64,000 nucleotides of DNA from an uncultured Acetatifactor sp. (GTDB lineage: Bacteria > Bacillota > Clostridia > Lachnospirales > Lachnospiraceae), in contig CAJUSI010000098.1 of the NCBI GenBank assembly GCA_910589035.1, positions 70,928-134,927 on the forward strand. The letters run 5' to 3'. The notes beneath the pieces were generated by a model that did no database searches, was not told where the DNA came from, and saw nothing but the letters and a program-made list of their open reading frames with translations. Positions 7,761 to 16,192 of the stretch are shown one piece after another. Every line of letters begins with the position of its first letter. Within the stretch, counting starts at the first letter, position 1. Made by a program: the position numbers and the translations under genes.

Positions 7761-9098
7761 TCAGGCTCCCTCCCCGAGAACCGCTTCCACAAAATCATTT
7801 CCGCTTGATTTTACAATATAAATCGGAACTTGTAAAGCTTTTTCCAATTCCGGCGCCCTCATATCGTCCAGAAACACATCCTCTCCGCTGCGCAGAATAT
7901 TCTCCGGCAGAAGCAAAGCGCTTCCAAGAGGCTTATCTCTCAGCTGTGCCAGCAGATCCTGTCCTGTGATCAGGCCGGAAACCGTGATTTTCTCTCCGAA
8001 GAAGAAATTAGTAATCGGGTACACATGCACCGTGAGACCGGCACAGGCTTCCGTCATCCGTTCCGCCATTTTCCGAATATAGGGATATGCCAGCCGGCCC
8101 GTTGCAATGCTCAGCTCTCTGGGAGGGTCGAACTCCGGAAAGCCTCCCCCTCTTTCACGCCTGTCCATGCTCTCTTCAAATTCATCCCCCAGAAGCCGCA
8201 GCATCCCCACGCCGTTTTCCAGCTGCAGATAGCCGTCATACCGCTCCTCCTCCGGCACTTCCCTGCCCGCAAGGATGTACCACTCATCGCTGGCATGGAC
8301 AAAATGAATGCCGTACTTTTCAAAGCACTCCCTCTGATACTTCTCGATCAGATCTATAACTCCGCCTGCGTCCTCCCCGGTAAAGGGTTCCAGCGGATAC
8401 AGCCCCTCCCGGTATCTGGTGAGCCCCACCGGCACCACGGAAAGGCTCTCCAGGCAGGGGATATACTTCGCAAGCTCCGCAATGCTGTATTCCAGTTCCT
8501 TCCCGTCATTGATTCCCTTACAGAGCACGATCTGCCCGTTCATATGGATATCCGCCTGATACAGTCTTTCCACCTTTTTCAATGCTTCCCCCGCAAACCG
8601 GTTGTTCAGCATTTTACAGCGAAGCTCCGGATTCATGGTATGGAAGGAAATATTGATGGGGGACATCCGATATCTGCATATTCTGTCGATATCTCCGTCC
8701 GACATATTGGTCAGCGTCACATAGTTTCCCTGGAGAAAGGACAGCCTGGAATCATCGTCCCTAAAGTACAGCGTCTCGCGCATTCCCGGCGGCATCTGGT
8801 CTATAAAGCAGAAAATACAGCGGTTCCTGCAGTGTCTGTACTCATCCATCAGACCGTTTTCAAATTCAATCCCAAGGTCCTCCTCATACTCCTTTTCCAC
8901 CTCCAGAAGCCACTGCTCCCCATCCGGCTTCTCCACGAGAACCTCGATATAAGTATCCTGAATCAGGAACTGATAATCGAAAATATCCTCCATCTCTGTG
9001 CCGTCAATGGCCAGCAGCCTGTCTCCTGCCTCTATCTCAAGCTCCTCCGCAATGCTTCCGGGAAGAACCCGGCAGATCACATGCGCCCTCTCTCCCAT
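7761..9098 (-). CDS. DUF512 radical SAM-like protein with PDZ-like N-terminus
   Basis: The 445-residue protein opens with a PDZ-like segment (VLPGSIAEELEIEAGDRLLAIDG), then CRNRCIFCFIDQMPPGMRETL with a CxxxCxxC cluster as in radical SAM proteins, and continues into the DUF512 region ending DLLAQLRDKPLGSALLLPENILRSG... with VFLDDMRAPELEKAL. Its reaction is unknown. In many Clostridia this gene sits directly before der, as it does here. It probably has a role linked to the ribosome or translation, but that is only association. Confidence 0.9.
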   Translation of the reverse strand: MGERAHVICRVLPGSIAEELEIEAGDRLLAIDGTEMEDIFDYQFLIQDTYIEVLVEKPDGEQWLLEVEKEYEEDLGIEFENGLMDEYRHCRNRCIFCFIDQMPPGMRETLYFRDDDSRLSFLQGNYVTLTNMSDGDIDRICRYRMSPINISFHTMNPELRCKMLNNRFAGEALKKVERLYQADIHMNGQIVLCKGINDGKELEYSIAELAKYIPCLESLSVVPVGLTRYREGLYPLEPFTGEDAGGVIDLIEKYQRECFEKYGIHFVHASDEWYILAGREVPEEERYDGYLQLENGVGMLRLLGDEFEESMDRRERGGGFPEFDPPRELSIATGRLAYPYIRKMAERMTEACAGLTVHVYPITNFFFGEKITVSGLITGQDLLAQLRDKPLGSALLLPENILRSGEDVFLDDMRAPELEKALQVPIYIVKSSGNDFVEAVLGEGA

Positions 9099-9266
9099 AC
9101 CTGTACCCGCCTTTCGAAATCACAATATTTTGAAACATAATTTTCCGGAATCCATGCGTTGTGCTTCATTGCTTATATGAAATTCCGGTTTTGCAGCTTT
9201 CCCGCCATAAAATGCGGATTTATAACCTTTGTTGTCCCTCATGCTATATATCATACAAGAATTTTC

Positions 9267-9295
9267 TTGACGTGTCACTATCATAATGATATAAA
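9267..9295 (+). promoter_or_regulatory. Promoter for prs
   Basis: TTGACG at 9267-9272 and TATAAA at 9290-9295 are separated by exactly 17 bp. The transcript would have a leader of about 100 nt containing the GC-rich palindromic stretch around 9309-9331 before the prs start at 9402. Confidence 0.75.
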
Positions 9296-9401
9296 AGTAT
9301 TGTAACCTCCGGTTTCCTCCGGAGACCGGCCGGTTGTCCGTTGTTACCGTACTATCATGTCGAAGATATGATGTTCTCGGCATTAAGAAAGGGAAGCTGT
9401 T

Positions 9402-10592
9402 ATGCCTAATTTACATGAGATTGAAGACACAATGCCCGTAGCCCCCCTGAAAATTGTAGCGCTGCCCTCCGCAAGGGCAATGGGACAGAGAATCAATGAT
9501 TATCTGGTGGAATTCCGCAAGACCATCCAAAATGATAAAGTGAAGACAGATCCCGCCTTTCAGGGATACAGTGAGAAAAATTATCTGATCAACGCCGAAA
9601 CCTTCCGCTTCGGAACAGGCGAAGCAAAGGCCGTCTTCCGGGAATCGATCCGCGGCAAGGATCTGTTTCTTCTGGTTGACGTATGTAATCACAGTATTAC
9701 CTACAATATGAACGGCTATATCAACCATATGTCCCCCGACGACCACTACCAGGATTTAAAACGCGTCATCATGGCCTGCAACGGCAAGGCCCACCGAATC
9801 AATGTGATCATGCCCTTTCTCTATGAGAGCAGGCAGCACAAGCGCAGCGGCAGGGAATCCCTGGACTGTGCGTTTGCGCTGAGAGAGCTGCAGCACATGG
9901 GCATCAGCAATTTTGTCACCTTTGACGCGCATGATCCACGGGTGCAGAATTCCATTCCCTTAAACTGCTTTGACAATGTCACCATGCCCTATCAGTTCAT
10001 CAAGGCGCTTTTAAATTCCGAAGAGGATTTGATTGTGGACAAAGAGCATCTGATTGTCATCAGCCCGGACGAGGGCGCGCTGGACCGGGCCATTTACTTT
10101 GCAAGCGTTCTGGGCGTGGATACGGGGATGTTTTATAAGCGCCGGGATTACTCCACCATAGTCAATGGACGCAACCCCATTGTAGCCCACGAATTTCTCG
10201 GCGAAAATATTGACAGTAAGGACGTCATTATCACCGACGATATTATCTCCTCCGGCCAGAGCATACTGGATACCGCCGGACAGCTTAAGGAAATGAATGC
10301 AAGGCGCATCTTCCTGTGCTGTTCCTTCGGTCTGTTTACCGACGGCCTGGAAGCCTTTGACAGGGCATATGAGAAAGGGTATTTCGATAAGGTGGTCACT
10401 ACCGACTTAACCTATCTTCCCCCTGAGCTTTACAGCCGGCCTTATTTTATCGAAGCGGATATGAGTAAGTTTGTTGCTTCTCTGATTGATTTCATGAACC
10501 ACGACGCTTCCCTGAATAATGTACTTGAGACCACGGAGAAGATTCACGGCTTCCTGGAAGCATACAACAACCGCCTGGAAATTGAGCTGTGA
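9402..10592 (+). CDS. prs: Ribose-phosphate pyrophosphokinase (long, divergent form)
   Basis: Makes PRPP from ribose-5-phosphate and ATP for nucleotide, histidine and tryptophan synthesis. At 396 residues it is about 80 longer than classical PrsA. Recognisable parts are PFLYESRQHKRSGRESLDC (counterpart of the YARQDR...REP loop), FVTFDAHDPRVQNSIP (counterpart of the DLH-x-x-QIQGFF segment), VISPDEGALDRA and the PRPP loop VIITDDIISSGQSI. The ATP/flexible loops differ from the standard sequence, so kinetic or regulatory differences are possible. It is one of the few plus-strand genes here and has its own promoter; GGGAAGC precedes the start. Confidence 0.9.
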   Translation: MPNLHEIEDTMPVAPLKIVALPSARAMGQRINDYLVEFRKTIQNDKVKTDPAFQGYSEKNYLINAETFRFGTGEAKAVFRESIRGKDLFLLVDVCNHSITYNMNGYINHMSPDDHYQDLKRVIMACNGKAHRINVIMPFLYESRQHKRSGRESLDCAFALRELQHMGISNFVTFDAHDPRVQNSIPLNCFDNVTMPYQFIKALLNSEEDLIVDKEHLIVISPDEGALDRAIYFASVLGVDTGMFYKRRDYSTIVNGRNPIVAHEFLGENIDSKDVIITDDIISSGQSILDTAGQLKEMNARRIFLCCSFGLFTDGLEAFDRAYEKGYFDKVVTTDLTYLPPELYSRPYFIEADMSKFVASLIDFMNHDASLNNVLETTEKIHGFLEAYNNRLEIEL

Positions 10593-10626
10593 CCCAGGCT
10601 GATTGCAGAAAATCATTGCTCCTTGC

Positions 10627-13344
10627 TTACGCCTGGAGCTTCTCTTCGTACGAACTGTATTCCGGGAAAGAAATCACGACCTTGAACAGATCCCCATCCA
10701 GATGGATCTCAAAGTTCCCTTCCTGGACCTGCACCAGGCTCTTGGCAATGGAAAGACCCAGACCGCTTCCCTCCGTGGTCCTGGAAGAATCTCCTCTGAT
10801 AAACCGCTCCGTAAGTTCCTCGGGGCGGATATTCATCTGCTGCCTGGAAATATTTTTTATGGATACTTCCACCCGGTTTTCCTTCTTTGCCATATCAATA
10901 TAAATTCTCGTGCCTTCCAGGGCGTACTTGTGGATATTATTGAACAGATTCTCCACCACGCGCCACATTCTGCGGCTGTCCGCATAGATATAGGAAGGCG
11001 TATCGCCCTGTTCAAATACTACCTGAAGCCTGTTCTCCTCCAGCTTCTCGGAGTATTCGCCTATCCCCTGATGGATCAGCTCCGTCAGATTCAGCTTTTC
11101 CTTTTCCAGGACGATACTGCCGGAAGAAATCTTGGAGGCTTCTACCAGATCATCCGTCAGCTGCTTGAGGCGCTGTGCTTTTCCGTCCAGGATTTCGATA
11201 TACCCTCTGGCCGGCTCCTCTTCTATTTTCATTCTTTTCAGCAGGTCCACATAATTGATAATGGATGTCAGCGGCGTCTTGATATCATGGGACACATTCG
11301 TGATCAGATCCGTCTTCATCTGCTCATCCTTCATGCTTGTCTTTACCGCTTTCCGGATTCCCTCACCGATATTGTTTACAGCATCGGCCAGCTCCCTGCC
11401 TGCGCCGTGAAGGCTGGCCGATTCCAGCTTAAACTCCACCTCGCCGTCACGTATCCTTTTGATGCCTTCCACAATCTCATCCTGCTCCGCTTTATAGCGG
11501 AAGAGCAATACCCCCACGATGCCGTCCAGTATCACCATGCCCGTCAGGACGGCGGCCATATACAGCCGCTGTTCTCTCAGCTGGTACACTGTGGCAATCC
11601 CTGCCAGATTGATGAAGAGAAAGGCATTATAAGGCAGCAGGGTACTGACCACGGAATTCCTGTGACGGAAAATAAACCTTACGGAATTGCCGATTCCCCT
11701 GCAGAAATAATGAAGGAAGCTGTCGCTCCAGAGGCTGCCCGCTTTGATACGGCGCGTCAGACTGTACCAGATCAGGTTAAAGGCAAGACTGAGGTATAGC
11801 CCATATAGACCGAACAGCGTGTAACGATACAGCCTTGTAAGCTGAATCCCCATCAGTTGGGAGGGATCCCCCGCCGATTCTATAATCTCCATGAGGGTAC
11901 GGTATCCATACAGTGCTCCCCAGCACAGCCCAGCCGCCAGCAAAAGCAGCGCCTCCGTCCAGATTCTGTCAAACCGGTTCAGATACCATGTCTGCCTGCC
12001 GTTCTCCCCCGGAATCGTTCCCGCGGAAATTGTCAGATAAATCCCCAGTGCCAGCCAGATGACTGCCAGAACTACGATCAATGCAATGATGCGGTTCACA
12101 TTGGGCACAATCCTCTGATAGACCGCATTGGCATTGTAGAATGCGTCGCCCGCAGTGGAATAATTGGAATCCATCCCCAGCCAGATATGCGTGGTATCCG
12201 GATAGGCATAATCATAGATGCTGATATACTCGTCCAATTCCTCCTCACTCAGAATGGTATTGCCCATAAATACCAGACTGTCAGGGTAATAAATCAGATA
12301 CCGCCTGTACTCGTTAAATGCCTCCGTGACATCATCATCATCAAAACCCAGCAGTTCAGCTCTGTTGGTATAGGTGCATATTCCGTTGTCGGTCATCATC
12401 CTCACCATATAAATTACATTGCTGCTGCCTTCCTTATAGGCCTCATTGCAGACCTGATACCGCTGATAGTTCAGGATGATACTGTTGACCACTGCAGCCA
12501 CATTATCCTGCAGCTGTGTGTAATCAATCCAGTTATTCACATAGCCTGTAAGCTGCTTCCCCCCGTCCACCGTGGCATAGCGGCAATTCAGCATGGAGAT
12601 ACATACCATCAGGCTGCCGTCATCTTCCCTGTACAGCTCAATGTGATTCAGGTTCTCTGACATAATGTAGGAAAACACAAAATCCTCCAGCTGATCCCTT
12701 GTATATTCCCCCAGCCGCTCCGAGAGCATGGCAATTTCTTCCTCCGTCTTGCCGTGGAGAGACTGCGTCTCCTGGGTCTGCATTTCTCCGTTCCCTTCGT
12801 TTTCGCTCCCCTCCTCCGGCGTCTCATCCCCCACATGGTAGAAATCATCAAAACACAGCTCTCCGTATTCATTCAGCGTGAAATTCTCCGGATAAATGCA
12901 ATTGCCAAAATAGCTCACAAACTCGGACATGCTCATAAAGCGATTTGTGTACTCCACACCTGCCTTGCCCCATTTGATGAGATTATCCAGCTCATACTCC
13001 ACCGTGACTGCGCAGTCCTGGTCTTCTCCGATCTGCGCAGCATACTTCGTCACGTCAATCCTTTTCGAGGGATCCAGAACACCGTTCGTCTCAAGCTTGT
13101 CCTTGATCGCCACCAGCTGGGTAATATCGGATACCGCACTCCGAAACAAATCATGATATATTTCCGATTCCTCGAATTCCACCCCCACATCCACCGGAAA
13201 GATCTCATATATCTGCCTTCCGTCTATGGAATCAACCGCAATATAGGAATTCAATAACAGACCGCCCAGCGCAAGCGTCATGCAGGCTGCAAGAATATGC
13301 TGCAATATGCCCAGGCTTAATCTTTTCACGATTATTCTCTTCAT
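10627..13344 (-). CDS. Large sensor histidine kinase with a ~380-residue outside domain
   Basis: The 905-residue kinase has a first membrane segment (about 13-34), a long extracytoplasmic region to about residue 415, then five more hydrophobic segments (around 416-440, 460-485, 508-530, 565-588, 595-615). After a HAMP-like linker comes the HisKA domain with ITNVSHDIKTPLTSI (His686) and a HATPase domain (N box NLFNNIHKYA, G box EGSGLGLSIAKSL). It pairs with the regulator 9 nt upstream. The outside domain resembles nothing I can name and contains an acidic, glutamine/glutamate-rich loop around 172-200. Likely an envelope-stress or ligand sensor; the signal is unknown. Confidence 0.92.
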   Translation of the reverse strand: MKRIIVKRLSLGILQHILAACMTLALGGLLLNSYIAVDSIDGRQIYEIFPVDVGVEFEESEIYHDLFRSAVSDITQLVAIKDKLETNGVLDPSKRIDVTKYAAQIGEDQDCAVTVEYELDNLIKWGKAGVEYTNRFMSMSEFVSYFGNCIYPENFTLNEYGELCFDDFYHVGDETPEEGSENEGNGEMQTQETQSLHGKTEEEIAMLSERLGEYTRDQLEDFVFSYIMSENLNHIELYREDDGSLMVCISMLNCRYATVDGGKQLTGYVNNWIDYTQLQDNVAAVVNSIILNYQRYQVCNEAYKEGSSNVIYMVRMMTDNGICTYTNRAELLGFDDDDVTEAFNEYRRYLIYYPDSLVFMGNTILSEEELDEYISIYDYAYPDTTHIWLGMDSNYSTAGDAFYNANAVYQRIVPNVNRIIALIVVLAVIWLALGIYLTISAGTIPGENGRQTWYLNRFDRIWTEALLLLAAGLCWGALYGYRTLMEIIESAGDPSQLMGIQLTRLYRYTLFGLYGLYLSLAFNLIWYSLTRRIKAGSLWSDSFLHYFCRGIGNSVRFIFRHRNSVVSTLLPYNAFLFINLAGIATVYQLREQRLYMAAVLTGMVILDGIVGVLLFRYKAEQDEIVEGIKRIRDGEVEFKLESASLHGAGRELADAVNNIGEGIRKAVKTSMKDEQMKTDLITNVSHDIKTPLTSIINYVDLLKRMKIEEEPARGYIEILDGKAQRLKQLTDDLVEASKISSGSIVLEKEKLNLTELIHQGIGEYSEKLEENRLQVVFEQGDTPSYIYADSRRMWRVVENLFNNIHKYALEGTRIYIDMAKKENRVEVSIKNISRQQMNIRPEELTERFIRGDSSRTTEGSGLGLSIAKSLVQVQEGNFEIHLDGDLFKVVISFPEYSSYEEKLQA

Positions 13345-13353
13345 AAATCCTTC

Positions 13354-14046
13354 CTATTGTCTGTCTATTTTATATCCGACTCCCCAGACCACCTTCAGAT
13401 ATCTGGGTTCCCTGGGATTAATCTCGATTTTCTCACGGATATGACGGATATGCACGGCAACCGTATTATCCGCCCCGATGGCATCCTCGTTCCAGATGCT
13501 TTCATAAATCTGGTCAATGGAGAATACCCTGCCCTGGTTCTTCATCAGCAGCAGCAGAATATTGTATTCGATAGGTGTCATCTTCACCGGCTCGCCGTCC
13601 ACGGTCACCTGCTTGGTATCGTCGTTTATGACCAGCCCGCCCACCTGGTAGAGCGCCTTGCTCTCCGCATTCAGGCTTCCCAGAGAAGTGTATCTGCGCA
13701 GATTGGATTTAACCCGGGCCACCAGCTCCAGAGGATTGAAAGGCTTTGTAATATAATCATCCGCCCCCATATTCAGACCCAGTATCTTATCCGTATCCTC
13801 AGACTTGGCTGAAAGCATGATAATGGGAATACTGCTGGCTTCCCTTATCTTCAGCGTTGCACGGATCCCGTCCAGACGGGGCATCATGATGTCAATGATA
13901 AGCAGATGAATTTTCTCCTTTTTCAGGATTTCAATGGCCTGTTCTCCGTCATAGGCCTTATAAATCTGATAGCCGTCCTGTCTGAGATATATCTCAATGG
14001 CCTCCACTATCTCTCTGTCGTCATCACATACAAGTATATTTTCCAT
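13354..14046 (-). CDS. OmpR/PhoB-family response regulator
   Basis: Receiver domain with Asp52 in IIDIMMPRLDG and Lys in YITKPFNPLEL, followed by a winged-helix DNA-binding domain (about 130-228, with MTPIEYNILLLLMKNQGRVFS and DNTVAVHIRHIREKI). It is the first gene of the two-component operon with the large kinase. The upstream spacer (14047-14248) carries a nested palindrome that may be an operator or structured leader. Confidence 0.95.
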   Translation of the reverse strand: MENILVCDDDREIVEAIEIYLRQDGYQIYKAYDGEQAIEILKKEKIHLLIIDIMMPRLDGIRATLKIREASSIPIIMLSAKSEDTDKILGLNMGADDYITKPFNPLELVARVKSNLRRYTSLGSLNAESKALYQVGGLVINDDTKQVTVDGEPVKMTPIEYNILLLLMKNQGRVFSIDQIYESIWNEDAIGADNTVAVHIRHIREKIEINPREPRYLKVVWGVGYKIDRQ

Positions 14047-14123
14047 TGTCTTTCTCCTGGTTTTGATCCTGTTTTATTTGCCGACACAGTGAACAGGCAT
14101 CCTGTAGATTTGCAGCTGCACCC

Positions 14124-14177
14124 GGTACCCCATTACATTCAGGCACTGATTCCCCGGGAATTAATGCACCGGGGTAC
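14124..14177. repeat. Nested palindromes upstream of the response regulator
   Basis: Outer arms GTACCCC (14125-14131) and GGGGTAC (14171-14177) enclose an inner palindrome ATTCCC-C-GGGAAT (14149-14161). There is no T-run, so it is not a classical terminator. It lies between pgeF and the response regulator gene, both on minus. Confidence 0.5.
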
Positions 14178-14248
14178 TGGTAATTTTATATTAAAGCAGA
14201 ATAATTTTAAGAGATATCGTGGAAATATATGAAATATTTCTTAATCTT

Positions 14249-15163
14249 TCATTTGCTCATATCTGTCATTTCCTCCGGTTTCAGCATCAGAAACGCCCCC
14301 AGGTTCCCCCTTCTCCCGCCGCTGGCCCTGTGGGAGAACAGGTACTCGCTGTTATGGCAGGTACAGATATCCGTGACTGCGATATGATCCCTCCGAATAC
14401 CTGCCTGCTCCAGAATCAAGCGATTCGCCAGCCATAAATCCAGCTGATATTTCCCCGGCTTCTTTCCCGGCGTCACCACGCCGCTCCCCGGCATATCCTC
14501 GAACTGCAGCGCGACCTCCCCGCTCACCTCATAGCAGTCCCGGCAGATGGAAGGGCCGATGGCGGCATATAAATCCTCCGCCCTGGCTGCGAAATTTTGT
14601 TCCATAGCATGAACCATGCACTCTCCCATCCTGCCTGCGGTGCCCCGCCAGCCCGAATGCGCCAGTCCGATGGCTCCGTGTACAGGATCCACAAAATACA
14701 GGGGCACACAATCCGCGAAATAGGTCACAAGAACAATTCCCGGCTCATTCGTAATCAGGCCGTCAATCTCCTCATAATCTCTCTCCCGCACGATTCCCTT
14801 GCCCCTGTCCTCCCGGGTAACCCTGCGGATATTGGTAGTGTGGGTCTGGTGAGAGGCTGTCATATCGCCGGGTTCACAGCCCATCACCTTCGCAATGCGC
14901 CTGTAATTGGCATGCACATCCTCCTCCCTGTCCCCCCTTGTAAAGCTCAGATTCATGGAGGAGAACTCCCCCCTGCTGACTCCTCCCAGACGTGTGGTAA
15001 ACAAATTCTTCACGATACCCGTCTGCTCCAGCAGCGGAAAGGTCAGGTATTCCAGCCTTGTACCATCCTCCTCCACTGTAACGCTAATCTGCCTCATTCC
15101 CCGGGCTTCCTCATCCGTCCGAAGAGCCGATGGCTCTGCCGTTGTACGATGTATTTGAAACAT
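14249..15163 (-). CDS. pgeF: PgeF/YfiH-family multicopper-oxidase-like (laccase domain) protein
   Basis: The 304-residue protein has the conserved metal-site residues of the family: His in TASHQTHTTNI, Cys in YFADCVPLYFVD and His in GLAHSGWRGTAGRM. Members have been described as peptidoglycan editing factors and as purine nucleoside-metabolising enzymes; which applies here cannot be read from sequence. The start at 15163 follows AGAGGAGACGGAT; an internal ATG (MRQISVTVEE) would give a shorter form. Confidence 0.92.
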   Translation of the reverse strand: MFQIHRTTAEPSALRTDEEARGMRQISVTVEEDGTRLEYLTFPLLEQTGIVKNLFTTRLGGVSRGEFSSMNLSFTRGDREEDVHANYRRIAKVMGCEPGDMTASHQTHTTNIRRVTREDRGKGIVRERDYEEIDGLITNEPGIVLVTYFADCVPLYFVDPVHGAIGLAHSGWRGTAGRMGECMVHAMEQNFAARAEDLYAAIGPSICRDCYEVSGEVALQFEDMPGSGVVTPGKKPGKYQLDLWLANRLILEQAGIRRDHIAVTDICTCHNSEYLFSHRASGGRRGNLGAFLMLKPEEMTDMSK

Positions 15164-15227
15164 ATCCGTCTCCTCTGTCCCTTCTCTTTTCCCCGGTGCC
15201 GCCAGGCGGAGCCAAATCTTTGCCCCA

Positions 15228-15265
15228 CTGCACAGGCCTTCTCCGGCAAATGCCGGCCTGTGCAG
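15228..15265. repeat. GC-rich hairpin in the yraN-pgeF spacer
   Basis: CTGCACAGGCC (15228-15238) pairs with GGCCTGTGCAG (15255-15265), with a further CCGGC/GCCGG pairing in the loop. It lacks a T-run. The 220-bp spacer around it (15164-15382) holds no supported gene. Confidence 0.6.
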
Positions 15266-15382
15266 ACCCTTACCGGAATTCCGATGTACTTCACAGGGAT
15301 TCCGGACGCTTCATGCCTGACCCGCCAGGAATGAACCGGATTCCCGGTATGCTGCAGGATTTCGTTGCCAAATGCACAAAGC

Positions 15383-15751
15383 TCACCGGCTGCGATATCC
15401 GTGAATATGGGGAAAGGCGTTCTGCACCCACTGTATTTCGCCTCCCTGGATTCCCACCACATCATACCGCACGCTTACATTGTCCCCCATACTGTGAAGA
15501 TATCTGTAATAGTCTGCCACCTGACAGATTTTACACTGTTTGCGATAATTTACAGCCTCCAGTGCAGTACCTTTTCCGGAACCGCTCCGGTATTTCACTT
15601 CCACAAAAACCAGATACCCCTGATGATATCCGATCAGATCGATCTCTCCCTGCCTGCTTCGGAAATTTGCCTCCAAAATCCGCATTCCGTGCTTTGTCAG
15701 ATATTCTGCGGCCTTCCTTTCCCATTCCGTTCCCGTTTCCTTTTTATTCAA
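15383..15751 (-). CDS. yraN: UPF0102/YraN-family nuclease-like protein
   Basis: The 122-residue protein begins MNKKETGTEWERKAAEYL and carries the restriction-endonuclease-like core: E-A-A-type N-terminal helix, GEIDLIGYHQGYLVFVEVKYRSG with the D...E-x-K catalytic-type pattern, and a terminal basic helix. The true cellular substrate is unknown. It ends the rnhB-ylqG-ylqH run, its usual position in Firmicutes. Confidence 0.93.
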   Translation of the reverse strand: MNKKETGTEWERKAAEYLTKHGMRILEANFRSRQGEIDLIGYHQGYLVFVEVKYRSGSGKGTALEAVNYRKQCKICQVADYYRYLHSMGDNVSVRYDVVGIQGGEIQWVQNAFPHIHGYRSR

Positions 15752-15757
15752 ATCAGC

Positions 15758-16054
15758 CTACCTGTTAAGCTTTCCCTTCAGCTTATTCATGGAATCCACA
15801 AACACCAGTATCTCCGCAACCACCTCATACAGCTCTGGCGGTATCATATCGCCGATCTCAAGCCGTGACAGGGTATCCGCCAGCTTGTCATCCCTGTGAA
15901 TGGGCACATCGCTTTCCTGTGCCTTCTCAATAATTTTTTCTGCAAGGATACCTCTTCCGCTGGCAATAACTCTGGGGGCATCATCGGAAGGTGAGTATTC
16001 CAGCGCTATGGCCTGTTTTATTTTTCCGTCTTTTTCCTTTTTATTATCCGCCAA
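15758..16054 (-). CDS. ylqH: FlhB C-terminal homologue (YlqH/FlhX-like)
   Basis: About 98 residues resembling only the cytoplasmic C-terminal domain of the flagellar export protein FlhB: IKQAIALEYSPSDDAPRVIASGRGILAEKIIEKA followed by VPIHRDDKLADTLSRLEIGDMIPPELYEVVAEIL. The NPxH autocleavage motif of true FlhB is absent. I prefer a TTG start at 16054 (leading to ADNKKEKDGK) because GGAGG lies 7 nt upstream; ATG 16081 has a badly spaced site. It is next to the FliK-like gene, as in Bacillus (ylqG-ylqH), and its function is unknown. Confidence 0.88.
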   Translation of the reverse strand: MADNKKEKDGKIKQAIALEYSPSDDAPRVIASGRGILAEKIIEKAQESDVPIHRDDKLADTLSRLEIGDMIPPELYEVVAEILVFVDSMNKLKGKLNR

Positions 16055-16192
16055 TCTTCTGCCTCCATTCCTTCGCGGCATCTGCCGGCCAGCTGCCTCT
16101 CCTTTTTATTTCTGCTTTTCCGGCACCGTTTACCGCTTCATTGCGCTCCGCCTCCGTCATCCCGGACTTCTTCCCCGTTGAAGCTTTGATTC

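Noticed and set aside
9120..9383. 87-codon minus frame in front of prs
   Set aside because: It overlaps the prs promoter on the other strand, has no ribosome site and a composition unlike real genes here.
10603..11799. 398-codon plus frame
   Set aside because: Antisense to the kinase domain of the large histidine kinase; no recognisable motif.
15094..15465. 123-codon minus frame between yraN and pgeF
   Set aside because: It overlaps both flanking genes out of frame and spans a GC-rich hairpin; no support.
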